A stretch of 64,000 bases of DNA from Mycobacterium parascrofulaceum ATCC BAA-614 (GCF_000164135.1 NZ_GG770554.1:169957-233956); one strand, 5' to 3'; shown: positions 16,365 to 25,351, counted from the stretch's first letter. Numbers and translations: made by a program. The notes: generated by a model from the sequence alone, not told the origin.

Positions 16365-17546
16365 GTGCCTGGCGCTGGAATGAATTTCGAGCTGACCGAG
16401 GACCAGGAACTGATCCGCCGGTCGGTCGCCGAGTTGGCCGGCAAGTTCGACGATCAGTACTGGATGGAAAAGGACCAGGCACACGAGTTCCCCACCGAGT
16501 TCTACGACGCCATAGCCCGGGGCGGTTGGCTGGGCATGACGATCCCCACCGAGTACGGCGGCCACGGTCTGGGCATCACCGAAGCCACCATCCTGCTCGA
16601 GGAGGTCGCGAAATCCGGCGGCGCCATGAACGCCGCGAGCTCGATTCACCTGTCGATCTTCGGGATGCAACCGGTGGTGGTGCACGGCTCCGACGAACTC
16701 AAGGCGCGCACGCTGCCCAAGGTCGCGACCGGTGAGGTGCACGTGTGCTTCGGCGTGACCGAACCGGGTGCCGGGCTGGACACCTCGCGCATCACCACCT
16801 TCGCCAAACGCGACGGCGACCGCTACATCGTCAACGGCCGCAAGGTGTGGATCTCCAAAGCCATGGAGTCCGACAAGATCCTGCTGCTCACCCGCACCCA
16901 AAGCTATGACGAAGTCACCAAGAAGACCGACGGGATGACGCTGTTCATCACCGATCTCGACCGCAGCCGCGTCGACGTCCGGCCCATCCGCAAGATGGGC
17001 CGCAACGCCGTCAGCTCCAACGAATTGTTCATCGACAACCTCGAGGTCCCGGTCGAGGACCGAATCGGTCAGGAAGGCAAGGGTTTTCAGTACATCCTCG
17101 ACGGCCTGAACCCCGAGCGGATGCTGATCGCCGCAGAGGCGCTCGGCATCGGCCGGGTGGCGCTGGACAAGGCGGTCAAATACGGCAACGAGCGCGAGGT
17201 CTTCGGCCGGCCCATCGGCATGAACCAGGGCCTGCAATTTCCGCTCGCCGACTCTTTGGCACGCCTCGACGCCGCCGAGCTGATGTTGCGCAAAGCCACC
17301 TGGCTGTACGACAACGGCAAACCCTGTGGGCGCGAGGCCAATACCGCGAAGTACCTGTGCGCCGACGCGGGCTTCGCCGCCGCGGACCGGGCGTTGCAGA
17401 CCCACGGCGGCATGGGTTACGCGGAGGAGTACCACATCACGCGCTACTTCCGCGAGGCCCGGCTGATGAAGATCGCGCCGGTCAGCCAGGAGATGATTCT
17501 GAACTTTTTGGGATCCAACGTCCTGAAATTGCCGAGGAGCTATTGA
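16365..17546 (+). CDS. Acyl-CoA dehydrogenase
   Basis: 393 aa from GTG 16365, chosen because AAAGGAGA ends 9 bases upstream; ATG 16380 (M-N-F-E-L-T-E-D-Q) is the alternative. Full-length ACAD: 'CFGVTEPGAGLDTSRI' near residue 130 and 'GRKVWISKAMESDKILLL' near 160. 'NPERMLIAAEALG' near 245 holds an isovaleryl-type catalytic Glu, and 'QTHGGMGYAEEYHITRYFREARL' is near 348. It ends 'ISQEMILNF'-like rather than with 'EGTxEI'. Expected to introduce a 2,3-double bond in an acyl-CoA. It overlaps the hydratase start by 4 bases (TTGA). Confidence 0.88.
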   Translation: MPGAGMNFELTEDQELIRRSVAELAGKFDDQYWMEKDQAHEFPTEFYDAIARGGWLGMTIPTEYGGHGLGITEATILLEEVAKSGGAMNAASSIHLSIFGMQPVVVHGSDELKARTLPKVATGEVHVCFGVTEPGAGLDTSRITTFAKRDGDRYIVNGRKVWISKAMESDKILLLTRTQSYDEVTKKTDGMTLFITDLDRSRVDVRPIRKMGRNAVSSNELFIDNLEVPVEDRIGQEGKGFQYILDGLNPERMLIAAEALGIGRVALDKAVKYGNEREVFGRPIGMNQGLQFPLADSLARLDAAELMLRKATWLYDNGKPCGREANTAKYLCADAGFAAADRALQTHGGMGYAEEYHITRYFREARLMKIAPVSQEMILNFLGSNVLKLPRSY

Positions 17547-18352
17547 CCGCGACCGACGGTCCCGTGCTGCTGTCCCAGGACCGCGACGGAGTACGCACGC
17601 TGACCCTCAATCGTCCCCGCCGCAAGAATGCGATCAACCCCGAACTGTGGATCGCGTTGCGCGATGCTCTGCACGCCGCCGGTCGCGACCATGGTGTGCG
17701 CGCGCTCGTGCTCACCGGCGCCGGCGGCAGTTTCTGTTCCGGCGCCGACATCTCGATCCCGGAAGATATCCACCCGAACCACAAGCTGCAGCGGCTCACC
17801 GACGTGGCGCTGGCCCTGCACGAGCTCGCAATACCGACCATCGCCAAGGTCACCGGGGTGGCCGTCGGGGCGGGCTGGAACCTCGCGCTGGGCTGCGACT
17901 TCGTCGTCGCCACGCCGGAATCGACGTTCTGCCAGATCTTTTCCAAGCGGGGCCTGTCGATCGATCTCGGCGGATCGTGGCTGCTGCCCAAGCTCGTCGG
18001 CCTGCAACAGGCCAAGCGGCTCGCGCTGCTGGCCGAGACGATCGACGCCGAGGAGGCGTACGCCCTCGACCTGGTGACGTGGGTGGTGTCGGCTGCGGAG
18101 ATCGACACCTTCGTCGACGATCTCGCCGGAAGGCTGGCGGCCGGCCCACCGGTCGCGCTCGCCCACACCAAGGCCCTGCTGAACGAGGGCGCGGATTGCA
18201 CCCTGCGCGAGGCGCTGGCCAACGAGGCGCGCGCCCAGGTGGGCAATTTCGCGACGGCCGACGCGGCCGCCGCGTATGCCGCCTTCGCGGAGCGGCGGGA
18301 GCCGTCGTTTACTGGCCGGTGGGCGTTATCGAAATCCAGGGAAGCGGAGTAG
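17543..18352 (+). CDS. Enoyl-CoA hydratase/isomerase (crotonase family)
   Basis: 269 aa if started at TTG 17543, which overlaps the ACAD stop and follows GAGGAG; GTG 17564 is an alternative. The crotonase signature is complete: 'RTLTLNRPRRKNAINPELW' near residue 18, the oxyanion loop 'GAGGSFCSGADIS' near 60, and 'TGVAVGAGWNLALGCDFVVA' near 103. It hydrates or isomerises enoyl-CoA made by the preceding ACAD. It is followed 4 bases later by the thiolase, giving a full beta-oxidation set in one operon. Confidence 0.85.
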   Translation: MTATDGPVLLSQDRDGVRTLTLNRPRRKNAINPELWIALRDALHAAGRDHGVRALVLTGAGGSFCSGADISIPEDIHPNHKLQRLTDVALALHELAIPTIAKVTGVAVGAGWNLALGCDFVVATPESTFCQIFSKRGLSIDLGGSWLLPKLVGLQQAKRLALLAETIDAEEAYALDLVTWVVSAAEIDTFVDDLAGRLAAGPPVALAHTKALLNEGADCTLREALANEARAQVGNFATADAAAAYAAFAERREPSFTGRWALSKSREAE

Positions 18353-18356
18353 GGAT

Positions 18357-19505
18357 ATGCGGGAAACAGTCATCGTCGAAGCCGTGCGCACCGCCGTGGG
18401 CAAGCGCAACGGCGGCCTGTCCGGAATGCACGCCGCCGACCTGTCCGCCGTCGTCCTCAACGAACTGCTGGAGCGCGCCGGAGTGGGCCCGGAGATCGTC
18501 GACGACGTGATCTGGGGCTGTGTGTCGCAGGTCGGTGACCAGTCCAGCAACATCGGCCGCTACGCGGTGCTGGCCGCCGGGTGGCCGGAGACGATCCCGG
18601 GGACCACCGTCAACCGCGCGTGCGGTTCCAGCCAGCAGGCGCTCGACTTCGCGGTGCAGGCGGTGATGTCCGGCCAGCAGGACGTCGTCGTCGCCGGCGG
18701 CGTCGAGGTGATGAGCCGCGTTCCGCTGGGATCGGCGCGGGCGACCGGCATACCGTACGGACCGAAAGTGCTGGCCCGCTATGACGACTTCTCGTTCAAC
18801 CAGGGGCTGTCGGCGGAGATGATCGCCACGAAGTGGGGCTTCTCGCGCACCCGGCTCGACGAGTACTCCGCCCAGTCCCACGAACGGGCCGCCGCGGCCC
18901 AGGATGCCGGCGCGTTCACCGGCCAGATCGTGCCGGTGTTCACCGACGACGGCACCGTCGTCGCCGCCGACGAGGGCATCCGGCGCGGGACCACGGTCGA
19001 GAAGCTGAGCGGCCTCAAGCCGGCCTTCACCGACGACGGCGTGATCCATGCGGGCAACTCCTCGCAGATCTCCGACGGCGCGGCCGCGCTGCTGGTGACC
19101 ACGGCCGAGATGGCGGTCGAGTTGGGGCTCACCCCGCTGGTGCGCTACCTGGCGGGCGCGGTGACCGGGGCGGATCCGGTGCTGATGCTCACCGGGCCGA
19201 TCCCCGCCACGGAGAAGGTGTTGAAGAAGGCCGGCGTGTCGCTGGCCGAGGTGGGCGCGTTCGAAGTGAACGAGGCCTTCGCGCCGGTGCCGCTGGCGTG
19301 GATCGCCGAGACCGGGGCGGACCCGGCGCGAGTCAACCCGCTCGGTGGCGCCATCGCGCTGGGGCACCCGCTGGGCGCGTCCGGCGCGGTGTTGATGACT
19401 CGGATGGCAAACCACATGCGCGACAACGGGATTCGCTACGGTCTGCAGACCATGTGCGAGGGCGGCGGCACCGCCAACGCCACGCTGGTCGAGCTCGTGC
19501 GCTGA
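18357..19505 (+). CDS. Acetyl-CoA acyltransferase (thiolase)
   Basis: 382 aa from ATG 18357, with GGAG-like bases upstream. All thiolase catalytic parts are present: the nucleophile Cys in 'VNRACGSSQQAL' near residue 88, 'NEAFAPVPLAW' near 305, His in 'GGAIALGHPLGASGAV' near 337, and the second Cys in 'TMCEGGGTANATL' near 367. It cleaves 3-ketoacyl-CoA to acetyl- or propionyl-CoA plus a shortened acyl-CoA in the cytosol. Last gene of the operon from 14965; a TetR gene with its own operator follows. Confidence 0.9.
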   Translation: MRETVIVEAVRTAVGKRNGGLSGMHAADLSAVVLNELLERAGVGPEIVDDVIWGCVSQVGDQSSNIGRYAVLAAGWPETIPGTTVNRACGSSQQALDFAVQAVMSGQQDVVVAGGVEVMSRVPLGSARATGIPYGPKVLARYDDFSFNQGLSAEMIATKWGFSRTRLDEYSAQSHERAAAAQDAGAFTGQIVPVFTDDGTVVAADEGIRRGTTVEKLSGLKPAFTDDGVIHAGNSSQISDGAAALLVTTAEMAVELGLTPLVRYLAGAVTGADPVLMLTGPIPATEKVLKKAGVSLAEVGAFEVNEAFAPVPLAWIAETGADPARVNPLGGAIALGHPLGASGAVLMTRMANHMRDNGIRYGLQTMCEGGGTANATLVELVR

Positions 19506-19564
19506 GGCGCGCTCAAACCCTGGCCGGAAAGCGGCGCCCCGCGTGACCCTTGTCACAGCGGGGC

Positions 19565-19596
19565 AACTAACCTACTGTGTGTTCACTAGGTTGGTT
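19565..19596. promoter_or_regulatory. Inverted repeat upstream of TetR gene, AACTAACCTA-N12-TAGGTTGGTT
   Basis: Arms 19565-19574 and 19587-19596 pair at 9 of 10 positions. The repeat lies 28 bases upstream of the TetR start (GTG 19625) and just after the thiolase end. Size and place fit an autoregulatory operator for this TetR. It does not resemble the two other palindrome families in the window. Confidence 0.6.
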
Positions 19597-19624
19597 CAGT
19601 CCGCACATCGGCCGAAGGAGTCCG

Positions 19625-20218
19625 GTGCCCGACGCACGGCGATACGACACGCTGCTCGCCAAAGGCGAGGACCGCAAGCAGCGGATCCTCGACGTCGCGC
19701 AGCGGCTGCTCACGCGCAACGGCTGGCGCAGCACCACCCTCGCCCAGATCGCCGGCGAGGCCGGGGTCACCCCCGCGGGGCTGCTGCATCACTTCGAGTC
19801 GAAAGAACAGCTGCTGCACGCGGTGCTCGACGCCCGCGACCTCGACGATGATCTGCACGCCGACCGGACGGGCGATCTCTTCGACCAGATCGCGCAGGTC
19901 GCCGACCGGTTCAACCGGGCACCCGAACTCGTCGGCACGTTCACGGTGCTGCTCGTCGAAAACATCCTTCCGGACGCCCCCCTGCACGACCGGATGCTGT
20001 CCCGGCATCGCGCCGCGACCGACATCGTCGCCGATCTCATCCGCCGCGGTCAGGCGGATGGCCGGTACCGCTCGGACATCGACCCCGCCGTCAAGGCAGT
20101 GGAAATTCTCGCCTTCGTCCACGGAATGGAAACCACATGGTTGCTCGATCCATCGATACCGCTAACCGAGGCGTTCAAGCAGTACGCCGAAGCACTGGCG
20201 CGGGACTTCGCCCCGTAG
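19625..20218 (+). CDS. TetR family transcriptional regulator
   Basis: 197 aa from GTG 19625, preceded by GAAGGAG at 4 bases. The TetR DNA-binding domain starts at about residue 12 ('EDRKQRILDVAQRLLTRNGWRSTTLAQIAGEAGVTPAGLLHHF') and ends 'SKEQLLHAVLDARD'. The ligand domain follows ('LLVENILPDAPLHDRMLSRHRAATDIVADLIRRGQADGRYRSDIDP'). The inverted repeat at 19565-19596 lies directly upstream and suggests autoregulation. Targets may include the downstream 171-aa gene and the P450 operon, but no second copy of the repeat was seen. Confidence 0.85.
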   Translation: MPDARRYDTLLAKGEDRKQRILDVAQRLLTRNGWRSTTLAQIAGEAGVTPAGLLHHFESKEQLLHAVLDARDLDDDLHADRTGDLFDQIAQVADRFNRAPELVGTFTVLLVENILPDAPLHDRMLSRHRAATDIVADLIRRGQADGRYRSDIDPAVKAVEILAFVHGMETTWLLDPSIPLTEAFKQYAEALARDFAP

Positions 20219-20235
20219 AAGGGCCGCGCGAGGAC

Positions 20236-20751
20236 ATGAGATACCGGCTCGACGTGGTCGCCGCCACCGTCGACGACGTGGTGCGGTTCGCCGGCGGCTG
20301 GCTCTTCGACCGGGCGATGGCGGGGTGGGACGTCACTGTCCTCCTGATGGACCTCGCCGACCATCCCGACTATCGGCCGCTGCAGATCCTCGGCGCGCGG
20401 GTGGTCGACCTGGAAGACGCCCTGGCGTCGGTGCAATCGCGCCCCCGCCCCCAGGCCCTCGCCGCCGCGGCGGACTTGTTCGGGTGCGACGCGCGGGTGC
20501 GACAAGGGGTGCTGCAGGCCCTCGACCACGGCGTCACGGAGGTGACGCTGTGGGGGGAGAACTGGCCCGCCGAGCTCGACGACAGCGTCGGCCTGGTGCA
20601 GCACCGGCTGAGCACGGCCGCCCACACGTTCAAAGCCCAGGCCCTGGCGGCCGCCGCCCTCCCGCACGGCGCGATCGGTCACGTCGAGACCTTCCGCAGC
20701 GGGCTGCTGGCGTGGCCGTCGGTCGCCGCCGACCTGATTCCCGCCGGCTGA
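20236..20751 (+). CDS. Hypothetical protein downstream of TetR
   Basis: 171 aa from ATG 20236 with GAGGA just upstream, 17 bases after the TetR stop, so probably cotranscribed. No family recognised. It begins 'MRYRLDVVAATVDDVVRFAGGWLFDRAMAGWDVTVLLMDLADHPDYRPLQILGARVVDLE' and ends 'SGLLAWPSVAADLIPAG'. An alternating strand and helix pattern suggests a small alpha/beta protein without membrane segments. The 'GGWLFDRAMAGWDVTVLL' stretch may be a Rossmann-like or sensor segment, but that is speculation. Confidence 0.6.
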   Translation: MRYRLDVVAATVDDVVRFAGGWLFDRAMAGWDVTVLLMDLADHPDYRPLQILGARVVDLEDALASVQSRPRPQALAAAADLFGCDARVRQGVLQALDHGVTEVTLWGENWPAELDDSVGLVQHRLSTAAHTFKAQALAAAALPHGAIGHVETFRSGLLAWPSVAADLIPAG

Positions 20752-20838
20752 CGCGGCAGATCGGCGCCCGCAGAGCGCGGCGGCGCCGGCCCCTCGTTGA
20801 CGACCACCATGCCGTATGGAAATGTAATACTCATCTGC

Positions 20839-20853
20839 GAGAGGCGCGTTCTC
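20839..20853. promoter_or_regulatory. Weak match to the GAGAATNNNATTCTC operator
   Basis: GAGAGG-CGC-GTTCTC keeps 9 of 12 arm bases and lies 26 bases upstream of the P450 start at 20880, a sensible position for a regulator. It could also be chance; confidence is low without a scan of the whole genome. Confidence 0.35.
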
Positions 20854-20879
20854 ACTAGCCGAGATTCAAGGAGCAGGAG

Positions 20880-22151
20880 ATGGCGAGCGAATTCTCCGAG
20901 TTGGACTTCTTCCGCGGCGGAGAGCTGATCGACGACCCGTATCCCTACTACGAGGCGCTGCGCCGGCAGTGCCCCGTCACGCGCGAGGGCCATCACGGCG
21001 TCACGATGATCACCGGTTGGGACGAGGCTTGCGCGGTGCTCAACGACGCCGAGACGTGGTCCTCGTGCATCTCGGTGACCGGTCCGTTCCCCGGCTTTCC
21101 GGTACCGCTGGAAGGTGACGACGTCACCGAGGTGATCGAGAAGCACCGCGACGAATTGCCGTTCAGCGACCAGCTGCCCACGCTCGATCCGCCGACCCAC
21201 ACCAACCATCGCTCGCTGCTGATGCGGCTCATCACCCCGAAGCGCCTCAAGGAGAACGAGGACGCGATGTGGGCGCTCGCCGACCAGGCGCTCGACACCT
21301 TCCTCGCGCCCGGTCACGGCGAATTCATCAAGGGTTTCGCCGGTCCCTTCACCCTGCTGGTGATCGCCGACCTGCTCGGCGTGCCGGAGGAAGACCGCGA
21401 CAAGTTCGTCAAGGGCATCCGCGACCACTCGGGGGGCGGCGTCGGGGGCACCAAGGGCTCGCTGGCGCACAGCCCGCTGGAATTCCTCTACGGGCTGTTC
21501 TCCGACTACGTCTCCGACCGCCGGCGTGAGCCGCGCGACGACGTGCTGACCGGCCTGGCCACCGCCACCTACCCGGACGGCTCGATCCCCGACGTCGAGG
21601 ACGTGGCCCGGGTGGCCAGCAACGTCTTCTCGGCGGGCCAGGAGACGACGGTGCGGCTGCTGGGCGCGGCCCTGCAGACGCTCGGGGAACGCCCTGACAT
21701 CCAGGCGCAACTGCGCAAGGACCGCAGCCTGATTCCCAACTTCATCGAGGAGTCGTTGCGCCACGAGAGCCCGGTGAAGGGCGACTTCCGGTTGAATCGG
21801 GTGCCCGCCAACGTCGGTGGCGTGGACCTGCCCGCGGGCACGACCGTGATGGTCGTGCAGGCGGCCGCGAACCGCGACCCCCGCCGGTTCGAGGACCCCA
21901 CCACCTTCGACCCCGCCCGCAAGAACGCCCGCCAGCACATCTCGTTCGGGCGCGGCATCCACAGCTGCCCGGGCGCGCCGCTGGCGCGCGCCGAAACGCG
22001 GGTGGCGATCGAACGCCTGCTCGACCGGACGTCAGACATCAGGATCGACGAGCGCGCGCACGGCCCGGCGAACGACCGCCGCTACCAATACGTTCCGACG
22101 TACATCCTGCGCGGCCTGACGGAGCTGCACCTGGAGTTCACGCCGGCATGA
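20880..22151 (+). CDS. Cytochrome P450
   Basis: 423 aa, ATG 20880 with GGAGCAGGAG just upstream. P450 hallmarks: I-helix 'VFSAGQETTVRLL' near residue 243, K-helix ExxR in 'EESLRHESP' near 290, PERF-type 'RRFEDPTTFDPAR' near 335, and the heme loop 'FGRGIHSCPGAPLARAE' with Cys near 362. The I-helix has the AGxET pattern needed for oxygen activation. Soluble bacterial class I P450. The ferredoxin gene overlaps its end by 4 bases and is the probable electron donor. Substrate not predictable; the CYP subfamily was not assigned. Confidence 0.92.
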   Translation: MASEFSELDFFRGGELIDDPYPYYEALRRQCPVTREGHHGVTMITGWDEACAVLNDAETWSSCISVTGPFPGFPVPLEGDDVTEVIEKHRDELPFSDQLPTLDPPTHTNHRSLLMRLITPKRLKENEDAMWALADQALDTFLAPGHGEFIKGFAGPFTLLVIADLLGVPEEDRDKFVKGIRDHSGGGVGGTKGSLAHSPLEFLYGLFSDYVSDRRREPRDDVLTGLATATYPDGSIPDVEDVARVASNVFSAGQETTVRLLGAALQTLGERPDIQAQLRKDRSLIPNFIEESLRHESPVKGDFRLNRVPANVGGVDLPAGTTVMVVQAAANRDPRRFEDPTTFDPARKNARQHISFGRGIHSCPGAPLARAETRVAIERLLDRTSDIRIDERAHGPANDRRYQYVPTYILRGLTELHLEFTPA

Positions 22152-22336
22152 AAGTCACAGTCGACGACCAGCGCTGCCGCGGCCACGGTGTCTGCACCAC
22201 ACTCTGCCCGGAGGTGTTCAGCCTCACCGACGACGGTTATGCGGAGGCGATATCGTCCGAGGTCCCAACGGAATTCGAGGCCGCCACGCAGGAGGCCATC
22301 GAGTGCTGCCCCGAGCAGGCCATCAGCAAAACCTGA
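22148..22336 (+). CDS. Mycobacterial P450-type ferredoxin
   Basis: 62 aa, starting inside the P450 stop (ATGA). The cluster motif is C-x2-H-x2-C ('CRGHGVC', residues 10-16) with the final Cys-Pro in 'ECCPEQAI' near 55. The second ligand position is His rather than Cys, as in 3Fe-4S ferredoxins paired with actinobacterial P450s. Unusually there is one more cysteine in 'TTLCPEVF' (about residue 20) and a CC pair before the last Pro, so an extra or alternative ligand is possible. Passes electrons to the upstream P450. Confidence 0.88.
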   Translation: MKVTVDDQRCRGHGVCTTLCPEVFSLTDDGYAEAISSEVPTEFEAATQEAIECCPEQAISKT

Positions 22337-22350
22337 CCGAAGGAGATTCA

Positions 22351-22635
22351 GTGGCGAAAGGGTACGTCATCCTCACGGAGGCCATCAAAGATCCGGAGGG
22401 CATGAAAGCCTATGCGCAGGCGGCTGGTTCGGCCATGGCCGGCGCCACCATTCTCGCGGTGGACACCGCTCCCAAGGTGATCGAGGGCGCCTGGCACGGC
22501 GACCAGACCGTCGTGCTGGAATTCGAATCGGTGGACGCGGCCCGGGCGTGGTACGAGTCCGAGGGGTATCAAAAAGCGGCGAAGCTGCGGCAGGCGGCGG
22601 CCGACTGCAACGCGGTCATTCTCGCCGGGTTTTAA
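22351..22635 (+). CDS. DUF1330 family protein
   Basis: 94 aa from GTG 22351, with AAGGAG 5 bases upstream. The pattern 'KGYVILTEAIKDPEGMKAYAQAA', 'HGDQTVVLEFESVDAARAWYESEGYQKAAKLRQAAADCNAVILAGF' is that of DUF1330, a small ferredoxin-like alpha/beta barrel of unknown function, often dimeric. It follows the ferredoxin by 14 bases and probably closes the P450 operon. Possible roles are ligand binding or a small isomerase; nothing in the sequence decides. Confidence 0.82.
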   Translation: MAKGYVILTEAIKDPEGMKAYAQAAGSAMAGATILAVDTAPKVIEGAWHGDQTVVLEFESVDAARAWYESEGYQKAAKLRQAAADCNAVILAGF

Positions 22636-22694
22636 GTCCGCGTCGGGCGACCACTCGTCGGCCTTCCTGGGAAGGATCGCCATCCGAGTCACCC

Positions 22695-24065
22695 TCAGCT
22701 GAACATGCCGCGATACCGGGACGCAGGGTGGCGATCGGAAACCTGCGGCGATTCGGCGTCGAACAGCTTCTGCCGCAACGTTCCCGGTCGATAGTCCTTC
22801 TGCATCAGTCCCTTGTCCTGCAGCACCGGCACGACATGTTCAAAGAACTCGTCGTAGCTCTGGGGCATCAGAATGTTCATGATCTGCACGCCGTCGACGC
22901 CGGCGGCTTGATACTCGGTGAGGCGTGTCGCGATCGTCTCCGGTGACCCGACGACCATCTGGGGCAGCGACAGCGTGGTAAGGAAGTCGTGCACCGTGGG
23001 CTTGACACCGGCGGGCCAGGCGTTGATCACGGACCGGAACGCCCCTTGAATGCCGGGCAACTCGTCAACTAGGTCTTCCAGCGGGGTCTGCGGGTCGTAG
23101 CGCCCGAGGTCCGTGCCCGATAGGCCCGCAAAGTAAGCGACCTGACCTTCCTGACTGCGATAGCGCTCGAGTTCTTGCCATTTGCGGAAGGCTTCTTCGT
23201 CCGTCGACCCCACCACGAACATGAGACCCTGCAGAAACAGAATGTCGCCGTCACGCCGGCCGTGCTGACGGGCCCGCGCGCGCACCGAGTCGATCTGCTG
23301 CGCAATCGTCTCTGGGGTATAGGCGGACAAGAACATCAATTCGGCGTGCTTGCTGGCGAAGTCGAGCCCTGCCGGTGATCCGCCGGCCTGCGCCAGCACC
23401 GGTGTGCGTTGCGGCGAAGGCTCCATGAGGTTGAAACCCTCTACGCGATAACGCTCCCCGCTGTGATTGATGTCGTGGACCTTCGCCGGGTCGATGTACA
23501 CCCCACGAGAAAGGTCATCGACAATCGCGCCCTCGTCCCACGACCCCTCCCAGAGCTTGTAGACCACATCGACGTACTCCTGAGCCCAGTTATAGCGCTC
23601 ATCGTGCGTAAGGGTGCTGGGCAGACCGAAATTGCGGAAGGCCCGCTCGTTGGCCGAGGTGACGATGTTCCAACCGACCCGACCGCCGGACAGGTGATCC
23701 AAGGTCGACACCTGGCGGGCGAAGGCAAACGGATGTTGGGCAATGACCGAGCTGGTGTAGAGAAAACCGATGTGGCGCGTCTCGCGAGCCAGCGCCGGCA
23801 TCAGCATGGTGCAGTCGCCGATCGGGACGTTGACCGCCTGCTCGAAGACGATGTCGCGAGATCGGTTGAATTCGCCCTGTATACCCAGGACATCGGTGAA
23901 GAAGAACGCGTCGATCTTTGCCTGTTCGGCTTTCTGGGCGAGGTCGACCCAAAGCTCGAAGTTCTTGTATTCCTTATTGCGCGCCTCCGGATGGCGCCAG
24001 ATCCCCTGAAAGTTGTGGCCGACCGAATCCATCACCAGCAAGGTGAAGATCATCCGCTTCGTCAT
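22695..24065 (-). CDS. LLM class flavin-dependent monooxygenase (NtaA/SnaA/DszA type)
   Basis: 456 aa. The NtaA/SnaA/DszA group is recognised by 'HNFQGIWRHPEARNKEY', 'FFTDVLGIQGEF', 'LSGGRVGWNIVTSANERAFRNFG' near residue 130-150, 'SPQRTPVLAQAGGSPAGLDFASKHAELMF' near 220 and the C-terminal 'VVGSPETIATRLTEYQAAGVDGVQIM'. These two-component enzymes use FMNH2 from a separate reductase to oxygenate heterocycles, sulfones, chelators or cyclic ketones. It lies 65 bases after the P450 at 24131 on the same strand and is probably in its operon. No flavin reductase lies beside it, so that must come from elsewhere. Confidence 0.85.
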   Translation of the reverse strand: MTKRMIFTLLVMDSVGHNFQGIWRHPEARNKEYKNFELWVDLAQKAEQAKIDAFFFTDVLGIQGEFNRSRDIVFEQAVNVPIGDCTMLMPALARETRHIGFLYTSSVIAQHPFAFARQVSTLDHLSGGRVGWNIVTSANERAFRNFGLPSTLTHDERYNWAQEYVDVVYKLWEGSWDEGAIVDDLSRGVYIDPAKVHDINHSGERYRVEGFNLMEPSPQRTPVLAQAGGSPAGLDFASKHAELMFLSAYTPETIAQQIDSVRARARQHGRRDGDILFLQGLMFVVGSTDEEAFRKWQELERYRSQEGQVAYFAGLSGTDLGRYDPQTPLEDLVDELPGIQGAFRSVINAWPAGVKPTVHDFLTTLSLPQMVVGSPETIATRLTEYQAAGVDGVQIMNILMPQSYDEFFEHVVPVLQDKGLMQKDYRPGTLRQKLFDAESPQVSDRHPASRYRGMFS

Positions 24066-24130
24066 CGAGCGCTAATTCCTTTCCACCGCGCAGTCGCTGT
24101 TGACCTCTGCCGCCACCGCATGCCTCCAAC

Positions 24131-25315
24131 TCAGCCGATGACGGCCGGCATGGAGTCCCAGCCGCGCACCGTGGAGGTGCGTGACCGGCGAGCCTTGTCG
24201 AAGTCGATGTCCCACTTCGGGAATCGCTTGAGTACTTCTTCGAGTGCGATTCGGCCCTCGAGCCGCGCCAGCGGTGCACCGAGGCAAAAATGTGCGCCGC
24301 GGCCGAAGGTGAGGTGGCCACCGGGTCGACGATGAATGTCGAATCGGTCAGGTTCGTCGAAGTGCCGTTCGTCCCGATTCGCCGAGGCCAGCATCAACAG
24401 CAATGCGCTGCCCGTGGGCACGATCTGGCCATGGAATTCCACGTCTTCGGCAACCCATCTGGCGACGTGGGGTCCCGGCGGCTCATAACGCAGCAGCTCC
24501 TCGATCGCGTTCGGGACTAAACCGAGATTCTGGACAAGGGCGGAACGTTGATCGGGATTCTCAGCCAGCACCTTGCCCATCCACCCGAACAGCCGGCCGG
24601 TGGTTTCCACCCCCGCGCCTGCCACCACCGCCAAAAAGATCAGCAGTTCTTCGTTCGTCAGCCGGCGGGTCGCGCCGGTCTCGTCTTCGAACTCCACGCT
24701 GAGAAGTTCGGTGATCAGATCGTCGGACGGGTTCTTGGCGCGCCATGCCAGGTAGTCGGCAAACAAGTCACCGTCGAAGTAGTGGTCCTTGTTCACGGGC
24801 AACGGTTCGCCCGGCCTGTTGCGCAGGACGCGGTGGGCATGCGCTCGTACGGAGGGCTGGTCGGCATCGGGAATGCCGACCAGCATGCCTATGGTGCGCA
24901 TCGGCAATTCGGCGCCGAGGTCGACGACGAAGTCGAACCGATCACGACCGACCACGGGATTCAGACAGGCGATGCAAAACGCCCGCACCTTGTCTTCGAT
25001 CGCGCGGATCCGCTTCGGCATGAACGCCCTCGACACCAAGGCCCGGTGGATGGTGTGCAACGGTGGATCCTCATTGATGAACACGCCCGGGGGCATGACG
25101 GGATCGGTCTTGACGACCTCGAGGATGTCCCCTTTCGCCGAGCTGAGCCGGGCGCAATCCCGAAGTGCCGCGTCTACATCCGCGTAGCGGCTGAGTCCCC
25201 AGAAGCCGTGGCGCTCGTTGTAATAGAGCGGTGCCTCATCGCGCAGGCGTCGGTATGTCGGGTAGGGATCGGCGTCGATCTGGACATCCCATGGGTCGTA
25301 GTACAGCTCATTCAA
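24131..25315 (-). CDS. Cytochrome P450 (paralogue of 31633-32829)
   Basis: 394 aa from TTG 25315, chosen because AAGGAGG lies 4 bases upstream and the length matches the paralogue. I-helix 'VVAGAGVETTGRLFG' near residue 235, ExxR 'EELLRYEPP' near 280, heme loop 'FGRGAHFCLGAPLARLEGR' with Cys near 345. A long stretch is almost the same as in 31633-32829 ('NEDPPLHTIHRALVSRAF', 'LSSAKGDILEVVK'), so the two arose by duplication and share a substrate class. No ferredoxin is adjacent. Two CTRTACGNNCGTAYAG-type operators lie upstream, and the LLM monooxygenase follows. Confidence 0.9.
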   Translation of the reverse strand: MNELYYDPWDVQIDADPYPTYRRLRDEAPLYYNERHGFWGLSRYADVDAALRDCARLSSAKGDILEVVKTDPVMPPGVFINEDPPLHTIHRALVSRAFMPKRIRAIEDKVRAFCIACLNPVVGRDRFDFVVDLGAELPMRTIGMLVGIPDADQPSVRAHAHRVLRNRPGEPLPVNKDHYFDGDLFADYLAWRAKNPSDDLITELLSVEFEDETGATRRLTNEELLIFLAVVAGAGVETTGRLFGWMGKVLAENPDQRSALVQNLGLVPNAIEELLRYEPPGPHVARWVAEDVEFHGQIVPTGSALLLMLASANRDERHFDEPDRFDIHRRPGGHLTFGRGAHFCLGAPLARLEGRIALEEVLKRFPKWDIDFDKARRSRTSTVRGWDSMPAVIG

Positions 25316-25335
25316 GGGTCCTCCTTGCCGAAATT

Positions 25336-25351
25336 CTGTACGAGCATATAG
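25336..25351. promoter_or_regulatory. Island operator, CTGTACGAGCATATAG
   Basis: 16-base imperfect palindrome of the CTRTACGNNCGTAYAG family, 20 bases upstream of the P450 start at 25315. It pairs with a second copy 22 bases further at 25358, one helical phase block apart. Confidence 0.72.

Noticed and set aside
20679-21962. Minus-strand open frame opposite the P450 at 20880
   Set aside because: No domain; the opposite strand has a full P450 with heme loop and ferredoxin partner.
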